Shown here one piece after another: positions 8,617 to 17,270 of a DNA stretch of 64,000 nt. The notes beneath the pieces are model-generated. The model had not been told where the DNA came from, searched no databases, and was given only the letters and a program-made list of their open reading frames with translations. The stretch lies in NCBI GenBank assembly GCA_934154445.1, contig CAKPGC010000002.1, forward strand, positions 1 to 64,000. The letters are read 5' to 3'. The number at the start of each line of letters is the position of its first letter. The first letter of the stretch is position 1. The translations under genes were made by a program, and so were the position numbers. The DNA comes from an uncultured Clostridia bacterium (GTDB lineage Bacteria > Bacillota > Clostridia > TANB77 > CAG-508).

Positions 8617-9718
8617 TTAAAAATGATTTTCTAAAAATGATTTCATAAATCCATCTAAATCCCCATCCATTACCCCTTGAACATTTCCAACTTCATAGTT
8701 AGTTCTGTGATCTTTGACCATTGTATATGGACAAAAAACATAAGAACGGATTTGACTTCCCCATGCAATTTCCCTCTGTTCGCCTTTTAAATCTTCAATC
8801 TTTTCTTTATGTTCCTGCTCTTTTAAATCAAATAATTTTGACTTTAACATTTTCATTGCTGTTTCTCTATTTTGAATCTGAGAACGTTCTGATTGGCAAG
8901 CCACTACTATATTTGTCGGAATATGTGTTATTCTTACTGCTGATGATGTTTTGTTTATATGTTGTCCTCCAGCTCCTGAAGCCCTATATGTGTCTATTCT
9001 TAAATCATCCGGATTTATATTTATTTCGATGTCTTCCGTTATTTCTGGTAGTACTTCTACTGAAGCAAATGAAGTGTGTCTTCTGCCTCCACTATCAAAA
9101 GGAGAAATTCTTACTAATCTATGTACTCCTTTCTCACTTCTCATATATCCATAGGCATTTCTACCTATAATTTCAAATGTAACACTTTTTATACCAGCTT
9201 CTTCTCCTTCAAGATAATCTAGCTCTTTTACTTCATATTCATTTTTTGTAGCCCATCTTGTATACATTCTATATAACATTTCAGCCCAATCCTGTGACTC
9301 AGTTCCTCCTGCACCTGGATGAATTGTTACAATTGCGTTATTCGAATCATATTTTCCGGCAAGTAATGTTTCTAGTTCCAATTTTTCTAAACTTTTTTGC
9401 TGTTTCTTTGTACTTTTTATTATATCATTAGCCAAATCTTCATCATATTCTAATTTTACCAATTCAGATAGTTCTAATAAATTTTTTATTTCTTTTTCTA
9501 TATCTTTGTATTTAGTATATTTGTTTTTAATTAGTTTAATTTCAGATAGAACTTTTGTAGTATTGTCATTGTTTTCCCAAAATTCTTGTTTTCCTGTCTG
9601 TTCCTCTAATTCATTTAATCTAGTTTCTAAATTAGATATTTCAAAGAGATTCACCCAAATTCTTTAGTTTTTCATTTAATTCATTAAGCAATTTTATTGT
9701 TTCTTCAAGTTCTAACAT
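8617..9718 (-). CDS. prfB: Peptide chain release factor 2 with programmed +1 frameshift
   Basis: RF2 recognises UAA and UGA. The ATG at 9718 follows GGGAG; 25 codons later CTT TGA occurs, with TGA exactly at codon 26 (9643-9641). Skipping one T puts the ribosome into the long frame (GAA ATA TCT...), giving 366 residues, the usual RF2 length. The long frame has the SPF tripeptide in RISPFDSGGRRH and the catalytic GGQ in RASGAGGQHINKT. Frameshifting at UGA by low RF2 is classical autoregulation. A GTG inside the slip region could be mistaken for the start. Confidence 0.97.
9641..9646 (-). promoter_or_regulatory. prfB +1 frameshift site
   Basis: CTT TGA on the minus strand (9646-9641). A GGGTGA a few bases upstream may act as the internal Shine-Dalgarno-like stimulator, weaker than AGGGGG in E. 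coli. Confidence 0.93.
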
Positions 9719-9747
9719 CTTATCAACTCCCTATATTAAATATAATT

Positions 9748-9770
9748 AGGGAAGTTTATTAAACTTCCCT
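9748..9770 (-). terminator. Hairpin over the stop codon of the 85-residue gene
   Basis: AGGGAAGTTTA and its complement straddle the stop codon at 9759-9761. The T tract after it is poor, so it could equally protect the mRNA end. Confidence 0.5.
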
Positions 9771-10016
9771 TAACACAATTGCTTCAACCTTTTTTCTTAA
9801 ACATTTTTTACAATGTTTTTTCGAATATAGTCTTATGGTTCTTTGACCCTCACAATCAATCGCACTAAAGACCAATTTTAAACTATTTTGCTCAGCCATA
9901 TTAGCAATCTCTTTAATAATTGTATAGTCTTTTTCAAAATCTACACCATATTCATTTTTTGGTACAAGATATAAGACCACAATTATTCTGCCACCCTTTT
10001 TGTTGCCTCGTTTCAT
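9759..10016 (-). CDS. Hypothetical small basic protein
   Basis: 85 residues, AAGGAG ribosome site 10 bases before the ATG. Lys/Arg-rich at both ends with a C-terminal HCKKCLRKK that could bind a metal, and a central predicted beta/alpha stretch. I do not recognise a family. It lies 40 bases upstream of prfB on the same strand. Confidence 0.6.
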   Translation of the reverse strand: MKRGNKKGGRIIVVLYLVPKNEYGVDFEKDYTIIKEIANMAEQNSLKLVFSAIDCEGQRTIRLYSKKHCKKCLRKKVEAIVLREV

Positions 10017-10112
10017 GCAGTTATTTCTCCTTTCATAAGATGGTTTCTATAAAAATCTTATATAACAATAATAACATAAAATTTATAAATATTCAAGTGT
10101 AATTAAATTATG

Positions 10113-12203
10113 TTAATATGTATATCCCATAAATGTAATTTTTGCAAATCCGTTTTCCATTTTTTCTATCTGTGTACTTTTTCCGTCCAAAATTACTCCA
10201 TCAATAAAGCTTTTATTTGAATGATGTATGCTTTGTCCAGTATGCACTATGTTATTTTCTGTAGAATTTTCAGCTATTGCATCACAACCCGAATAACCTG
10301 AGATAAATGATGAACCACCTGCTCCTGCTTCGGATACATCTGCATAATCGCTTGTTGTTCCTCCATAATATCCACCTCCGGAACCAGCAACACCATCAGA
10401 ATCTCCAGTTCCATACCCATCTTGTCCTACTCCAAATTTATATCCAGATGTTTGAGTTCCTGGAACAGATCTAGTTCTATTTGTTAAACCTTTAAGTCCT
10501 CCTCCTGCTCCGCCTTCAGTATGATATGATGCTCCTCCGCCACCGGCTGCAACCATAATTCTTGACTTTAAGCTTTCAAAATCATTCCATTCTCCCGCAA
10601 TTAATCTTATATCTGTTGCACCACCACCAGCGCCTGCAGACTCATCATCACTATGATCCCAAGTTCCAAGTCCTCCTCCATTATATCCATTTGTAGAATC
10701 CTTGCCTACTTTAGCATCAGCACCATGTCCGCCAACATAAACATATATCTTCTCACCTTGTTTTAGTTTAATCACACCAGAAGTGTATCCACCATATCCA
10801 CCATTACTACTTTTTGATCCTGATGCTATAGAACTTCCACCTCTAGCTCCTATGCATTCTATTTTATAATATCCTGTTGTTTCAACATTAAACTCTTGAT
10901 AATTTCCTGTAAACGTAAATTTTGTAACTTTTACTTGGTATTCTTCACCTAAAAAGGTAATTTTAGCACATCCATTTTCCATTTTCTCAATTTTACTATT
11001 TGTACCATCCAAAATTTCCGCATCAACAAATTTTTTATTTGAATAATGTATGCTCTGTCCAGTATGCACTATATTGTTTTCTGTAGAATTTTCAGCTATT
11101 GCATCACAACCTGGATAACCTGAGACAAATGATGAACCCCCAGCCCCTGCTTCACAGTCATCAGCATAGTCACTTGTTGTTCCTCCATAGTATCCGCCTC
11201 CAGCTCCAGCAACACCATTAGAATTTCCAACACCAGATCCATTTTGTCCAATTCCAAACTTATATCCTGATGTTTGAGTTCCCGGAACAGCTCTAGCTCT
11301 ATTTGTTAAGCCTTTAAGTCCTCCTCCTGCTCCGCCTTGAGTGTTCCATGAAGATCCGCCACCACCAGCTGCGACCATAATTCTTGATTTTAAACTTTCA
11401 AAATCATTCCAGTTTCCTTCAACTAATCTTATATCAGTGGCTCCTCCTCCAGCTCCTGCAGCTTCTGTATCTCTGTTATCCCAAGTTCCAAGTCCTCCTC
11501 CATTATAGCCGTTAGGAGAATTTTTTCCCTCTTCTGCATCAGCTCCGTGTCCACCAACATAAACATATATCTTTTCACCTTTTTCAAGTTTAATTACACC
11601 AGAAGTGTATCCACCATATCCTCCGTCAGTTGTTTGTACACTTCTAACAAGAGATTTTCCACCTTTTGCACCAATACACTCTATTTTATAATATCCTGTT
11701 GTTTTTACTTCAAATTCTTGATAGCTTCCTGTATAACTAAATTTTGTTTCAGTTCCAACAGGTATATTGTCATCATCTCCATCGCCATTTGTTTCATTTT
11801 TCCCAACTAATTTTACATTTAATTCTGCATTAATTTCAAATTCAAATCCTTTATATGTTACATATATTTTTTCTGCATTTGACACATCCGGAATATTTCC
11901 ATTTATACTTGCAACAGATTCTAAAGAAACAATATATTCATAATTTTCATCATTAGCTAATTCTTCAACAATATCAGAAAGTGTAGCCTCTCCATTCTTT
12001 TTGGTCTGAACTTCCATCACTTTTATTTTTAGTTCTTCTAATGCCTGTGCTTTTAACGTTTCTTCTTTTGATTTTCTAGCTTGTGCAAACAGTCCATTAT
12101 TCCCTGTTAATCCAATTATTGTAATTCCTGCTAAAATTAATAATATGATTATTGTTATAATTAATGCTATAAGTGTTATTCCTTTATTACCAATGTTTTT
12201 CAT
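10113..12203 (-). CDS. Exported protein: pilin-like leader and two Gly-rich ALK/LTK-type domains
   Basis: 696 residues from the ATG at 12203 (GAGGAGG upstream). The N-terminus is a type IV pilin-like leader: basic MKNIGNKG then a hydrophobic helix GITLIALIITIIILLILAG, with Ala where pilins have Glu5. A helical stalk (about 30-70) follows. Residues about 155-422 and 429-696 are two copies of a domain rich in GGGG and GGYYGGTTSDYA with YYKIECIGA at its start and AGAGGGATDIRL inside; it resembles the glycine-rich domain of ALK/LTK-type receptors found in bacterial surface proteins. Probably surface-displayed. Same leader as the next gene. Confidence 0.75.
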   Translation of the reverse strand: MKNIGNKGITLIALIITIIILLILAGITIIGLTGNNGLFAQARKSKEETLKAQALEELKIKVMEVQTKKNGEATLSDIVEELANDENYEYIVSLESVASINGNIPDVSNAEKIYVTYKGFEFEINAELNVKLVGKNETNGDGDDDNIPVGTETKFSYTGSYQEFEVKTTGYYKIECIGAKGGKSLVRSVQTTDGGYGGYTSGVIKLEKGEKIYVYVGGHGADAEEGKNSPNGYNGGGLGTWDNRDTEAAGAGGGATDIRLVEGNWNDFESLKSRIMVAAGGGGSSWNTQGGAGGGLKGLTNRARAVPGTQTSGYKFGIGQNGSGVGNSNGVAGAGGGYYGGTTSDYADDCEAGAGGSSFVSGYPGCDAIAENSTENNIVHTGQSIHYSNKKFVDAEILDGTNSKIEKMENGCAKITFLGEEYQVKVTKFTFTGNYQEFNVETTGYYKIECIGARGGSSIASGSKSSNGGYGGYTSGVIKLKQGEKIYVYVGGHGADAKVGKDSTNGYNGGGLGTWDHSDDESAGAGGGATDIRLIAGEWNDFESLKSRIMVAAGGGGASYHTEGGAGGGLKGLTNRTRSVPGTQTSGYKFGVGQDGYGTGDSDGVAGSGGGYYGGTTSDYADVSEAGAGGSSFISGYSGCDAIAENSTENNIVHTGQSIHHSNKSFIDGVILDGKSTQIEKMENGFAKITFMGYTY

Positions 12204-12225
12204 AAACATCCTCCTCTTTTGTTCT
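12110..12225 (-). repeat. Leader cassette, copy 1
   Basis: About 100 bases covering the ribosome site and the codons of the pilin-like leader are almost identical at nucleotide level to 14039-14152. The codons just downstream diverge completely. Confidence 0.8.
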
Positions 12226-12264
12226 GCATTTTTCATTTTAACATAACTAAATTTAAAATTCAAT

Positions 12265-12294
12265 AAAAACAATTCTAATAATAGAATTGTTTTT
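12265..12294 (-). terminator. Terminator between the two pilin-leader genes
   Basis: AAAAACAATTCTA and TAGAATTGTTTTT form a perfect stem with a 4-base loop and a following T run on the minus strand. Confidence 0.85.
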
Positions 12295-12302
12295 ATCGAA
12301 AA

Positions 12303-14126
12303 CTATTGTTGAACAGAAATCTCATAAATATTCATATAAAATCTTGAGTCAAAACTATGTGCATAAAATTCTAAAGTAGATGTATTTTCAGGTATATTAA
12401 ACTCTTTATCTGTCCACTCATAAGAATAAGCAACATTAAAGCTATTTAAAACATTTCCAGATGCATCTTTACATTCGACTTTATTTTTAAATCCAGAACC
12501 TGCATTTCCACTTACTAAAGTTATCAGTACATTCTTTCCCCACATTGAACTATCGACACTAATAACTCTTGTATTTCCATGTGTTATAGCCTCATAAGAT
12601 GTCTTATCATTGTCATAAGCCTTTGGTTGCAATGTATCGTCTTTATAAGTTGAAGAGTAGGATGATATTATAGTTTCTCCATTATTCTCATCTATTCCCT
12701 TACAGTAAATAGTTTCACCGATATTTAGTCTTATTGTTCCTTTATATTCTTTCCATTCACCGTCGTTTATTTTATACAATCTTTTTACACTTGTTTCAAA
12801 ATATTCCACGTCAACTTTAGTACAAGGTGTTTCTATTCCAGTATTTTTTATTAATGCATAATTAAATGTCGTCTTTATGACTGGAGTGTTATATTCTCTT
12901 ACTTCATAAATTTCAAAGTAAAACCTTGAATCATAGTTATTTGCAGTAAACTCTAATGTTCTTGTATTTTTTGGTATATAAAATGCCTTATTTTCCCAAT
13001 TATAAGAATACGCAACATTAAAGCTACTTAAAACATTTCCTGAAGCATCTTTGCATTCAACTTGATTTTTAAATCCAGAGCCAGCATTTTCACTTTTTAA
13101 TGTTATCGCTGCATTTTTTCCCCACATTGTTTCATCAACTTTTATAATTTTTGTTTCTCCATGATTTACAGTAACAAAGGTATTAGTATTATTATCATAA
13201 GCCTGTGATTGCAAAGCATCATCTGCTAAATTAAATTGTATTTGTTTTTTTGTTTCTTTTGTAATCTCACCATCTACTATTGTTTTTGCGATAACAGTAC
13301 TTTGTTTGTCAATACTAATTTCCTGTTCATATTTTCTCCAAGTTTTTCCTTCATCAAGACTATAGTAATTATTTTTATCTTCTTCGAAGCTGATTTTTAC
13401 TTTACAATCAACTTTTATTCCGTAATTAGTTAGTACTGGATAACTTTTCATATTTCCAGTTTCAATTATTGGTTTCGAATCTATATTAGGAATAAGTTTA
13501 TATTCTTTAAATTCCTTATTTCCTACCAATGTTTGTACTTTAAAAATATATTCTTGTCCATTTGTCACTTCATAGTTTATTTCAATTTTTGTTTTATTTT
13601 CTTTATCTGGTGTAACCTCTTCTCCATCAGGTGTTATAACTTTGTTTATTCCCATTATGTTTTTTATCTTTACTTTTATTTTCATTATATTTTCATTTGT
13701 GCTTATTACTTCATAAGTTGTCTCTGTTGAGCCTTCTTTTATATCATTAATTTCAAATTTTTCAGTTATTTCAAAATAAAACTTATCTATTTCTACAATT
13801 TTGCTTTTATTTTCCGGATTATCCATTATACTTATTATTTCAGAATCATAATATTTTGAGTCTGGGTCTATCCAATCAACTAAATCATCTATTTCCAGAT
13901 TTTTGCCTTCTTCACTGATTTTCTTTGTCTGGAATTCCAATAATTTTATATTTAATTTTTCTTTTGCATTGCTTCTTTTGGTTTCTTCTCTTGCAATTTT
14001 AGCTTTAGAAAATAGTCCACTCTCCCCATTTATTGATGATATCGTAATTCCTGCTAAAATTAATAATATGATTATTGTTATAATTAATGCTATAAGTGTT
14101 ATTCCTTTATTACCAATGTTTTTCAT
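12303..14126 (-). CDS. Exported protein: pilin-like leader and two beta-sandwich repeats
   Basis: 607 residues. The first 26 residues are identical to the leader of the preceding protein, then a helix to about 70. Residues about 302-410 and 496-604 are two copies of a domain with MWGKN, ENAGSGFKN or GNAGSGFKN, VECKDASGNVL and FNVAYSY shared. Spacers between look like Ig-like domains; 'YYSLDEGKTWRKYEQ' and 'LYKINDGEWKEYKG' are also related to each other. Likely a surface adhesin or pseudopilus-associated protein; no catalytic motif seen. Ribosome site GAGGAGG at ideal distance. Confidence 0.72.
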   Translation of the reverse strand: MKNIGNKGITLIALIITIIILLILAGITISSINGESGLFSKAKIAREETKRSNAKEKLNIKLLEFQTKKISEEGKNLEIDDLVDWIDPDSKYYDSEIISIMDNPENKSKIVEIDKFYFEITEKFEINDIKEGSTETTYEVISTNENIMKIKVKIKNIMGINKVITPDGEEVTPDKENKTKIEINYEVTNGQEYIFKVQTLVGNKEFKEYKLIPNIDSKPIIETGNMKSYPVLTNYGIKVDCKVKISFEEDKNNYYSLDEGKTWRKYEQEISIDKQSTVIAKTIVDGEITKETKKQIQFNLADDALQSQAYDNNTNTFVTVNHGETKIIKVDETMWGKNAAITLKSENAGSGFKNQVECKDASGNVLSSFNVAYSYNWENKAFYIPKNTRTLEFTANNYDSRFYFEIYEVREYNTPVIKTTFNYALIKNTGIETPCTKVDVEYFETSVKRLYKINDGEWKEYKGTIRLNIGETIYCKGIDENNGETIISSYSSTYKDDTLQPKAYDNDKTSYEAITHGNTRVISVDSSMWGKNVLITLVSGNAGSGFKNKVECKDASGNVLNSFNVAYSYEWTDKEFNIPENTSTLEFYAHSFDSRFYMNIYEISVQQ

Positions 14127-14152
14127 AAATATCCTCCTCTTTTGTTCTCCTC
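14039..14152 (-). repeat. Leader cassette, copy 2
   Basis: Nearly identical DNA to 12110-12225, including the ribosome site and about 30 codons of leader. One difference lies between ribosome site and ATG (AACATC versus AATATC). Confidence 0.8.
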
Positions 14153-14357
14153 TTTTTATATTCTAACATACCTAAAAATCGAATTCAAGTATATTCTTTA
14201 AAAATCTATATTTTAATCTTATAAACATAAATTATAACTCATCATGTTATCACTACAAACATATCAAAAATTATATTTAACTTACTCTATTTTTTAATAA
14301 GTAATTTAAGTATGATTTTATTAAGTCAGCATCCATAATATTTTTTGGGACCTCATA

Positions 14358-14813
14358 TTAATTCCTTTTTAGAAATTTTAAAATTTTATTTATCAATTTT
14401 TTAAGTAAATTTTCTTTTTTTATAACTGGTAAATTAACATCTACTTTATCATTTATATTTTGATTATTAAAATCTTCCTGTTCATTTTTAAATAAATCTT
14501 TTGGATTATATTTTATATATTTTTCTTTTTCCCATTTAACTCTATCTGTATTTTCTTTTTCAATTATTTTTTTCTTTTGATAATCGTTTGCCCAATAATC
14601 TCTAAAAATATTTGAAAATATTGCTTTTGTTTCTTCAAGTAATTCCTGTTCTTCAAATGTTTTAGTAGTATCTACTTTAAAAGTATATTCTTTATCTTGT
14701 TCATCTTCAAACATTTCTAACATTTCTTTTGGAATTTTATCTACATTTTCCTTTGGAACGTATTTTAAAATTTCAATAATCTCTTTATATGCCTTTTTAT
14801 AATTATCTTCCAT
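14358..14813 (-). CDS. Hypothetical acidic/basic helical protein
   Basis: 151 residues with GGAAG ribosome site. The start MEDNYKKAYKEIIEILKYVP and the following PKEMLEMFEDEQD look like a helical domain of about 60 residues; the C-terminus is a very basic amphipathic tail (LLKKLINKILKFLKRN) that could touch membrane or nucleic acid. Family not recognised. It is 41 bases downstream of the transglutaminase-like gene on the same strand, so probably co-expressed. Confidence 0.6.
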   Translation of the reverse strand: MEDNYKKAYKEIIEILKYVPKENVDKIPKEMLEMFEDEQDKEYTFKVDTTKTFEEQELLEETKAIFSNIFRDYWANDYQKKKIIEKENTDRVKWEKEKYIKYNPKDLFKNEQEDFNNQNINDKVDVNLPVIKKENLLKKLINKILKFLKRN

Positions 14814-14854
14814 TAATATCTTCCTCCATAATTAAATTTATAATTATGTGAATT

Positions 14855-16009
14855 TTATTCAATTTCTTGTTGATGTGTTCTCTCATAAACTTTTCTATCA
14901 ACAATTTCTTTTGCCATATCTTTTATCCCTATATGCGTATAAACTGATTTTTTTCCTATTTGATTTGGCGTTATTGTATAATTTTCTTCAGTTTGTATAT
15001 TTTTTTCATTAAACATCCTATTATCTTCTATTTTTCTAGGCTTAAATCCATTTTTTACAATATTTTTTATATCTTCTAAACTTACTTCTCCATTTTTTAA
15101 ATCAATTACATCCTGTAATCCACCTTTTAAAAGATAATCTTTTCCATTATATTCATATATTGAAACAACACTTGCATCATTATCTGTTTCTTTAATTAAA
15201 TTCATTCTTTTAATTTTTCTAAAGTCAAAATTACTTGAAAATATATTTTTGGCATAAGTTATAACTAAATCTTTTGATTCTTCAAATCCCATTTTTTCTT
15301 CCATATTGTTAATCTTATCAAAAATATATTTAAATTTTTCATCATCTGACATATTTTTTACTTTATCCATTAGTGAATATAAATATTTATGTGAAAGTTT
15401 TAAGTCATTTTTAGATCTATCCTCATAATCACTCTCACCACAAAATCCAGGTATTTCCTCATTATCCAGACTAACTTCTCCGTCCTTAATTCTGAATAAT
15501 GAACTATCTATTAAAAAATCCGAAATATATCTTTTTCCTTCTATATTAACTACCGTATAATAATGTTTGGCATTATCTTCATTTTTTATTTCATCACTAT
15601 GTTTTATTGAAAAATCTTCATCAAAATTGCATTTATATTCTTCTCCAATTATGATTTTGCTTCCATCATCTCTTCTTTTGCCCTTTACATCACCTTTGCT
15701 TTGCACACCATATACTTTGGACTCTATTCCAACTGCTGTTAAAATCGAAGAATATATTTCAGTCATTCCTTTACATATTTGTTTTTCTTTAGTCGCATCA
15801 GTTCTTTTAGTTAATAATGTTCTCTGTCTTTTTTTACTTTTTTCAGAAATATTCTCATCATCTACATATTTTGCAGTATATGTATTATCATATACAAGTA
15901 TCCTTCCTAATTCAATATGTACAAACTTTGCAATATCATATTCATCAGTATTTTGATTTTTTTTCATATTATTAGCTCTATCAATTATTTCTTTTATTTC
16001 ATCTTCCAT
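14855..16009 (-). CDS. Transglutaminase-like cysteine peptidase-fold protein
   Basis: 384 residues, no signal peptide, so probably cytoplasmic. QICKGMTEIYSSILTAVGIE (Cys79), KHYYTVVNIEG (His149) and RYISDF (Asp164) have the spacing and context of the Cys-His-Asp triad of transglutaminase-core proteins, which include proteases and amidases. The C-terminal half has no match I recognise. Paired with the 151-residue gene downstream. Activity and substrate are unknown. Confidence 0.62.
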   Translation of the reverse strand: MEDEIKEIIDRANNMKKNQNTDEYDIAKFVHIELGRILVYDNTYTAKYVDDENISEKSKKRQRTLLTKRTDATKEKQICKGMTEIYSSILTAVGIESKVYGVQSKGDVKGKRRDDGSKIIIGEEYKCNFDEDFSIKHSDEIKNEDNAKHYYTVVNIEGKRYISDFLIDSSLFRIKDGEVSLDNEEIPGFCGESDYEDRSKNDLKLSHKYLYSLMDKVKNMSDDEKFKYIFDKINNMEEKMGFEESKDLVITYAKNIFSSNFDFRKIKRMNLIKETDNDASVVSIYEYNGKDYLLKGGLQDVIDLKNGEVSLEDIKNIVKNGFKPRKIEDNRMFNEKNIQTEENYTITPNQIGKKSVYTHIGIKDMAKEIVDRKVYERTHQQEIE

Positions 16010-16134
16010 ACATAACCAACTTTCCTATTTTTTTAATTATATCATATATAAATTTTTTTGTAACTACTTTTAAATTTAAATTTTTCTCGTTCTTTAACAT
16101 TGTTTTTGATATAAAAAAATAAAACGTCTATAGC

Positions 16135-16169
16135 AAAAATGCCAGTATTGATTGAAATACTGACATTTT
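16135..16169 (-). terminator. Terminator after the 55-residue SEC-C ORF
   Basis: AAAATGTCAGTATT and AATACTGGCATTTT pair with one mismatch around a 6-base loop and a TTTTT end on the minus strand. Confidence 0.6.
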
Positions 16170-16205
16170 ATATATAATATTCATAATTTGTTTGCACAGA
16201 GATTT

Positions 16206-16373
16206 TTACTGGTTTTTACCACAGCAGTTCTTATATTTCTTACAACTGCCGCAAGTTCGAGTTTTTGTAATATTTATAATACTATAAATATTATCTGTAT
16301 TACTTGTATTTACTAGTGTTTCAGTTTTTGAAATATCAATATTATTTGTATTTATTGTACTTATTTTATTCAT
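16206..16373 (-). CDS. 55-residue ORF ending in a SEC-C-like zinc motif
   Basis: Begins MNKISTINTNNIDISK and ends TCGSCKKYKNCCGKNQ. The ending copies the metal-binding tail of SecA ([15 protein letters not shown] in this genome) except that the first Cys is lost and a Gly in the middle is Cys, so four Cys remain. The N-terminal 40 residues are Asn/Thr/Ile-rich and look unstructured. No clear ribosome site, so expression is uncertain; it may be a fragment of a larger gene or of a displaced secA end. Confidence 0.4.
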   Translation of the reverse strand: MNKISTINTNNIDISKTETLVNTSNTDNIYSIINITKTRTCGSCKKYKNCCGKNQ

Positions 16374-16380
16374 TAATATT

Positions 16381-16395
16381 TTTTGTTTGGCGACA
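16381..16395. repeat. 15-bp direct repeat, left copy
   Basis: TTTTGTTTGGCGACA, perfectly repeated at 17190-17204. The pair encloses the pyrophosphatase gene and an integrase remnant and may be an old attachment-site duplication. Confidence 0.5.
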
Positions 16396-16442
16396 TTGTT
16401 AAGTATATTTTTATTTTATTTAATAATTCTCTAATGTATTAA

Positions 16443-16781
16443 TCATCTTATAATTATGCTTTCGAAATATCTTTCTTGAAATTCAGTCAACGCTTTAATT
16501 GCATCTTCTGAATATTCTTTATTTTCTGGTACTATAACTAATTTATCATCATTATCATTTGTTCTATGAATAACTGCTATACATTTACCTTTATATGTGT
16601 CAAGTGGGTCAAATACCCCTAACACATAGCAATCAAGCTCTGCTCCATCTCCACTAACTGTATTTGGAACATATCCATAATTTACTGGATATATAAATCC
16701 ATGCTTGGGGTGTTTGGTTCCCATTGGTCTATCCATCTTTACTTCTACCATAGTACCAATATATGATTTTGAATCAACCAT
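16443..16781 (-). CDS. Inorganic diphosphatase, short family I type
   Basis: 112 residues, about two thirds of the usual bacterial enzyme. HPKHGFIYPVNYGYVPNTVSG followed by DGAELDCYVLG corresponds to the active-site stretch of family I pyrophosphatases (YGYVP, then the Asp-rich DGDPLDVLVL, here with Glu replacing one residue). It would hydrolyse pyrophosphate in the cytoplasm. Ribosome site GGAGG before the ATG at 16781. Short homologues of this kind occur in Firmicutes; whether this one is fully active is not certain. Confidence 0.8.
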   Translation of the reverse strand: MVDSKSYIGTMVEVKMDRPMGTKHPKHGFIYPVNYGYVPNTVSGDGAELDCYVLGVFDPLDTYKGKCIAVIHRTNDNDDKLVIVPENKEYSEDAIKALTEFQERYFESIIIR

Positions 16782-16890
16782 AATCTTACCTCCATATTTT
16801 TATATTTACTATATTTTAATATATTTGATTATTTATGTCAAAACTTTTGTTAACTTTTATATGCAATTTATGGTAAAATATATTATGCAA

Positions 16891-17028
16891 CTATAAAATT
16901 GTTCCTTGTTTTAGTACTTCTGCTTTTGTTTTAAAACCTGATTTTGTAATTTGTTTTCTTTTCCCCTCAATTTTAGCAACATCAAAATTGAACTCATAAA
17001 CATTTCCTCTCTTTCTTACATTTACCAT
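16891..17028 (-). pseudogene. Remnant of a tyrosine integrase (arm-binding N-terminus only)
   Basis: 45 codons starting MVNVRKRGNVYEFNFDVAK and GKRKQITKSGFKTKAEVLKQ, the typical N-terminal arm-type DNA-binding domain of phage and conjugative-transposon integrases. It stops right after that domain; the catalytic core is missing and the downstream DNA does not continue it. GGAGG lies upstream of the ATG. Marks a decayed integration event next to secA. Confidence 0.75.
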
Positions 17029-17067
17029 TTTATTTTTTACCTCCAATCTGCAAATAATGATTGAACG

Positions 17068-17099
17068 AAAAAAGACTGGCATCATTTACAATGTCAGTC
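17068..17099 (-). terminator. Terminator after the 22-residue SEC-C ORF
   Basis: GACTGACAT and ATGCCAGTC pair with one mismatch and are followed by TTTTTT on the minus strand. It resembles the hairpin at 16135-16169. Confidence 0.6.
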
Positions 17100-17189
17100 A
17101 ATATTAAACTTTTTAATATTTTAGATTTGTCGCCAAGTCTATATTTATTGATAAATAAGTATTTTCAAGGATTTCGGGCGACAATTTTA

Positions 17190-17204
17190 TTTTGTTTGGC
17201 GACA
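17190..17204. repeat. 15-bp direct repeat, right copy
   Basis: Perfect copy of 16381-16395. Two further GGCGACA-type sequences lie close by (TTGTCGCCAA near 17130 in inverse orientation and GGGCGACAA near 17177), as expected of integrase binding sites. Confidence 0.5.
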
Positions 17205-17248
17205 AATTGACGACAAATGCCTAATTTTTGCATTTATGTCAATTTGTC
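17201..17248. repeat. Long imperfect inverted repeat
   Basis: GACAAATTGAC and GTCAATTTGTC are perfect complements; inside them AAATGC and GCATTT also pair, giving a stem of about 17 pairs with a small bulge and a 9-base loop. No T run, so not a normal terminator. It abuts the right 15-bp repeat. Confidence 0.65.
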
Positions 17249-17270
17249 TAAATCTCTGTATCCCTTGCTA

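Noticed and set aside
9641..9654. prfB starting at the GTG at 9654
   Set aside because: The ATG at 9718 with GGGAG and the TGA at codon 26 explain the gene better and give the usual length.
14127..14357. Small gene between the pilin-leader gene and the 151-residue gene
   Set aside because: No frame with a ribosome site on either strand.
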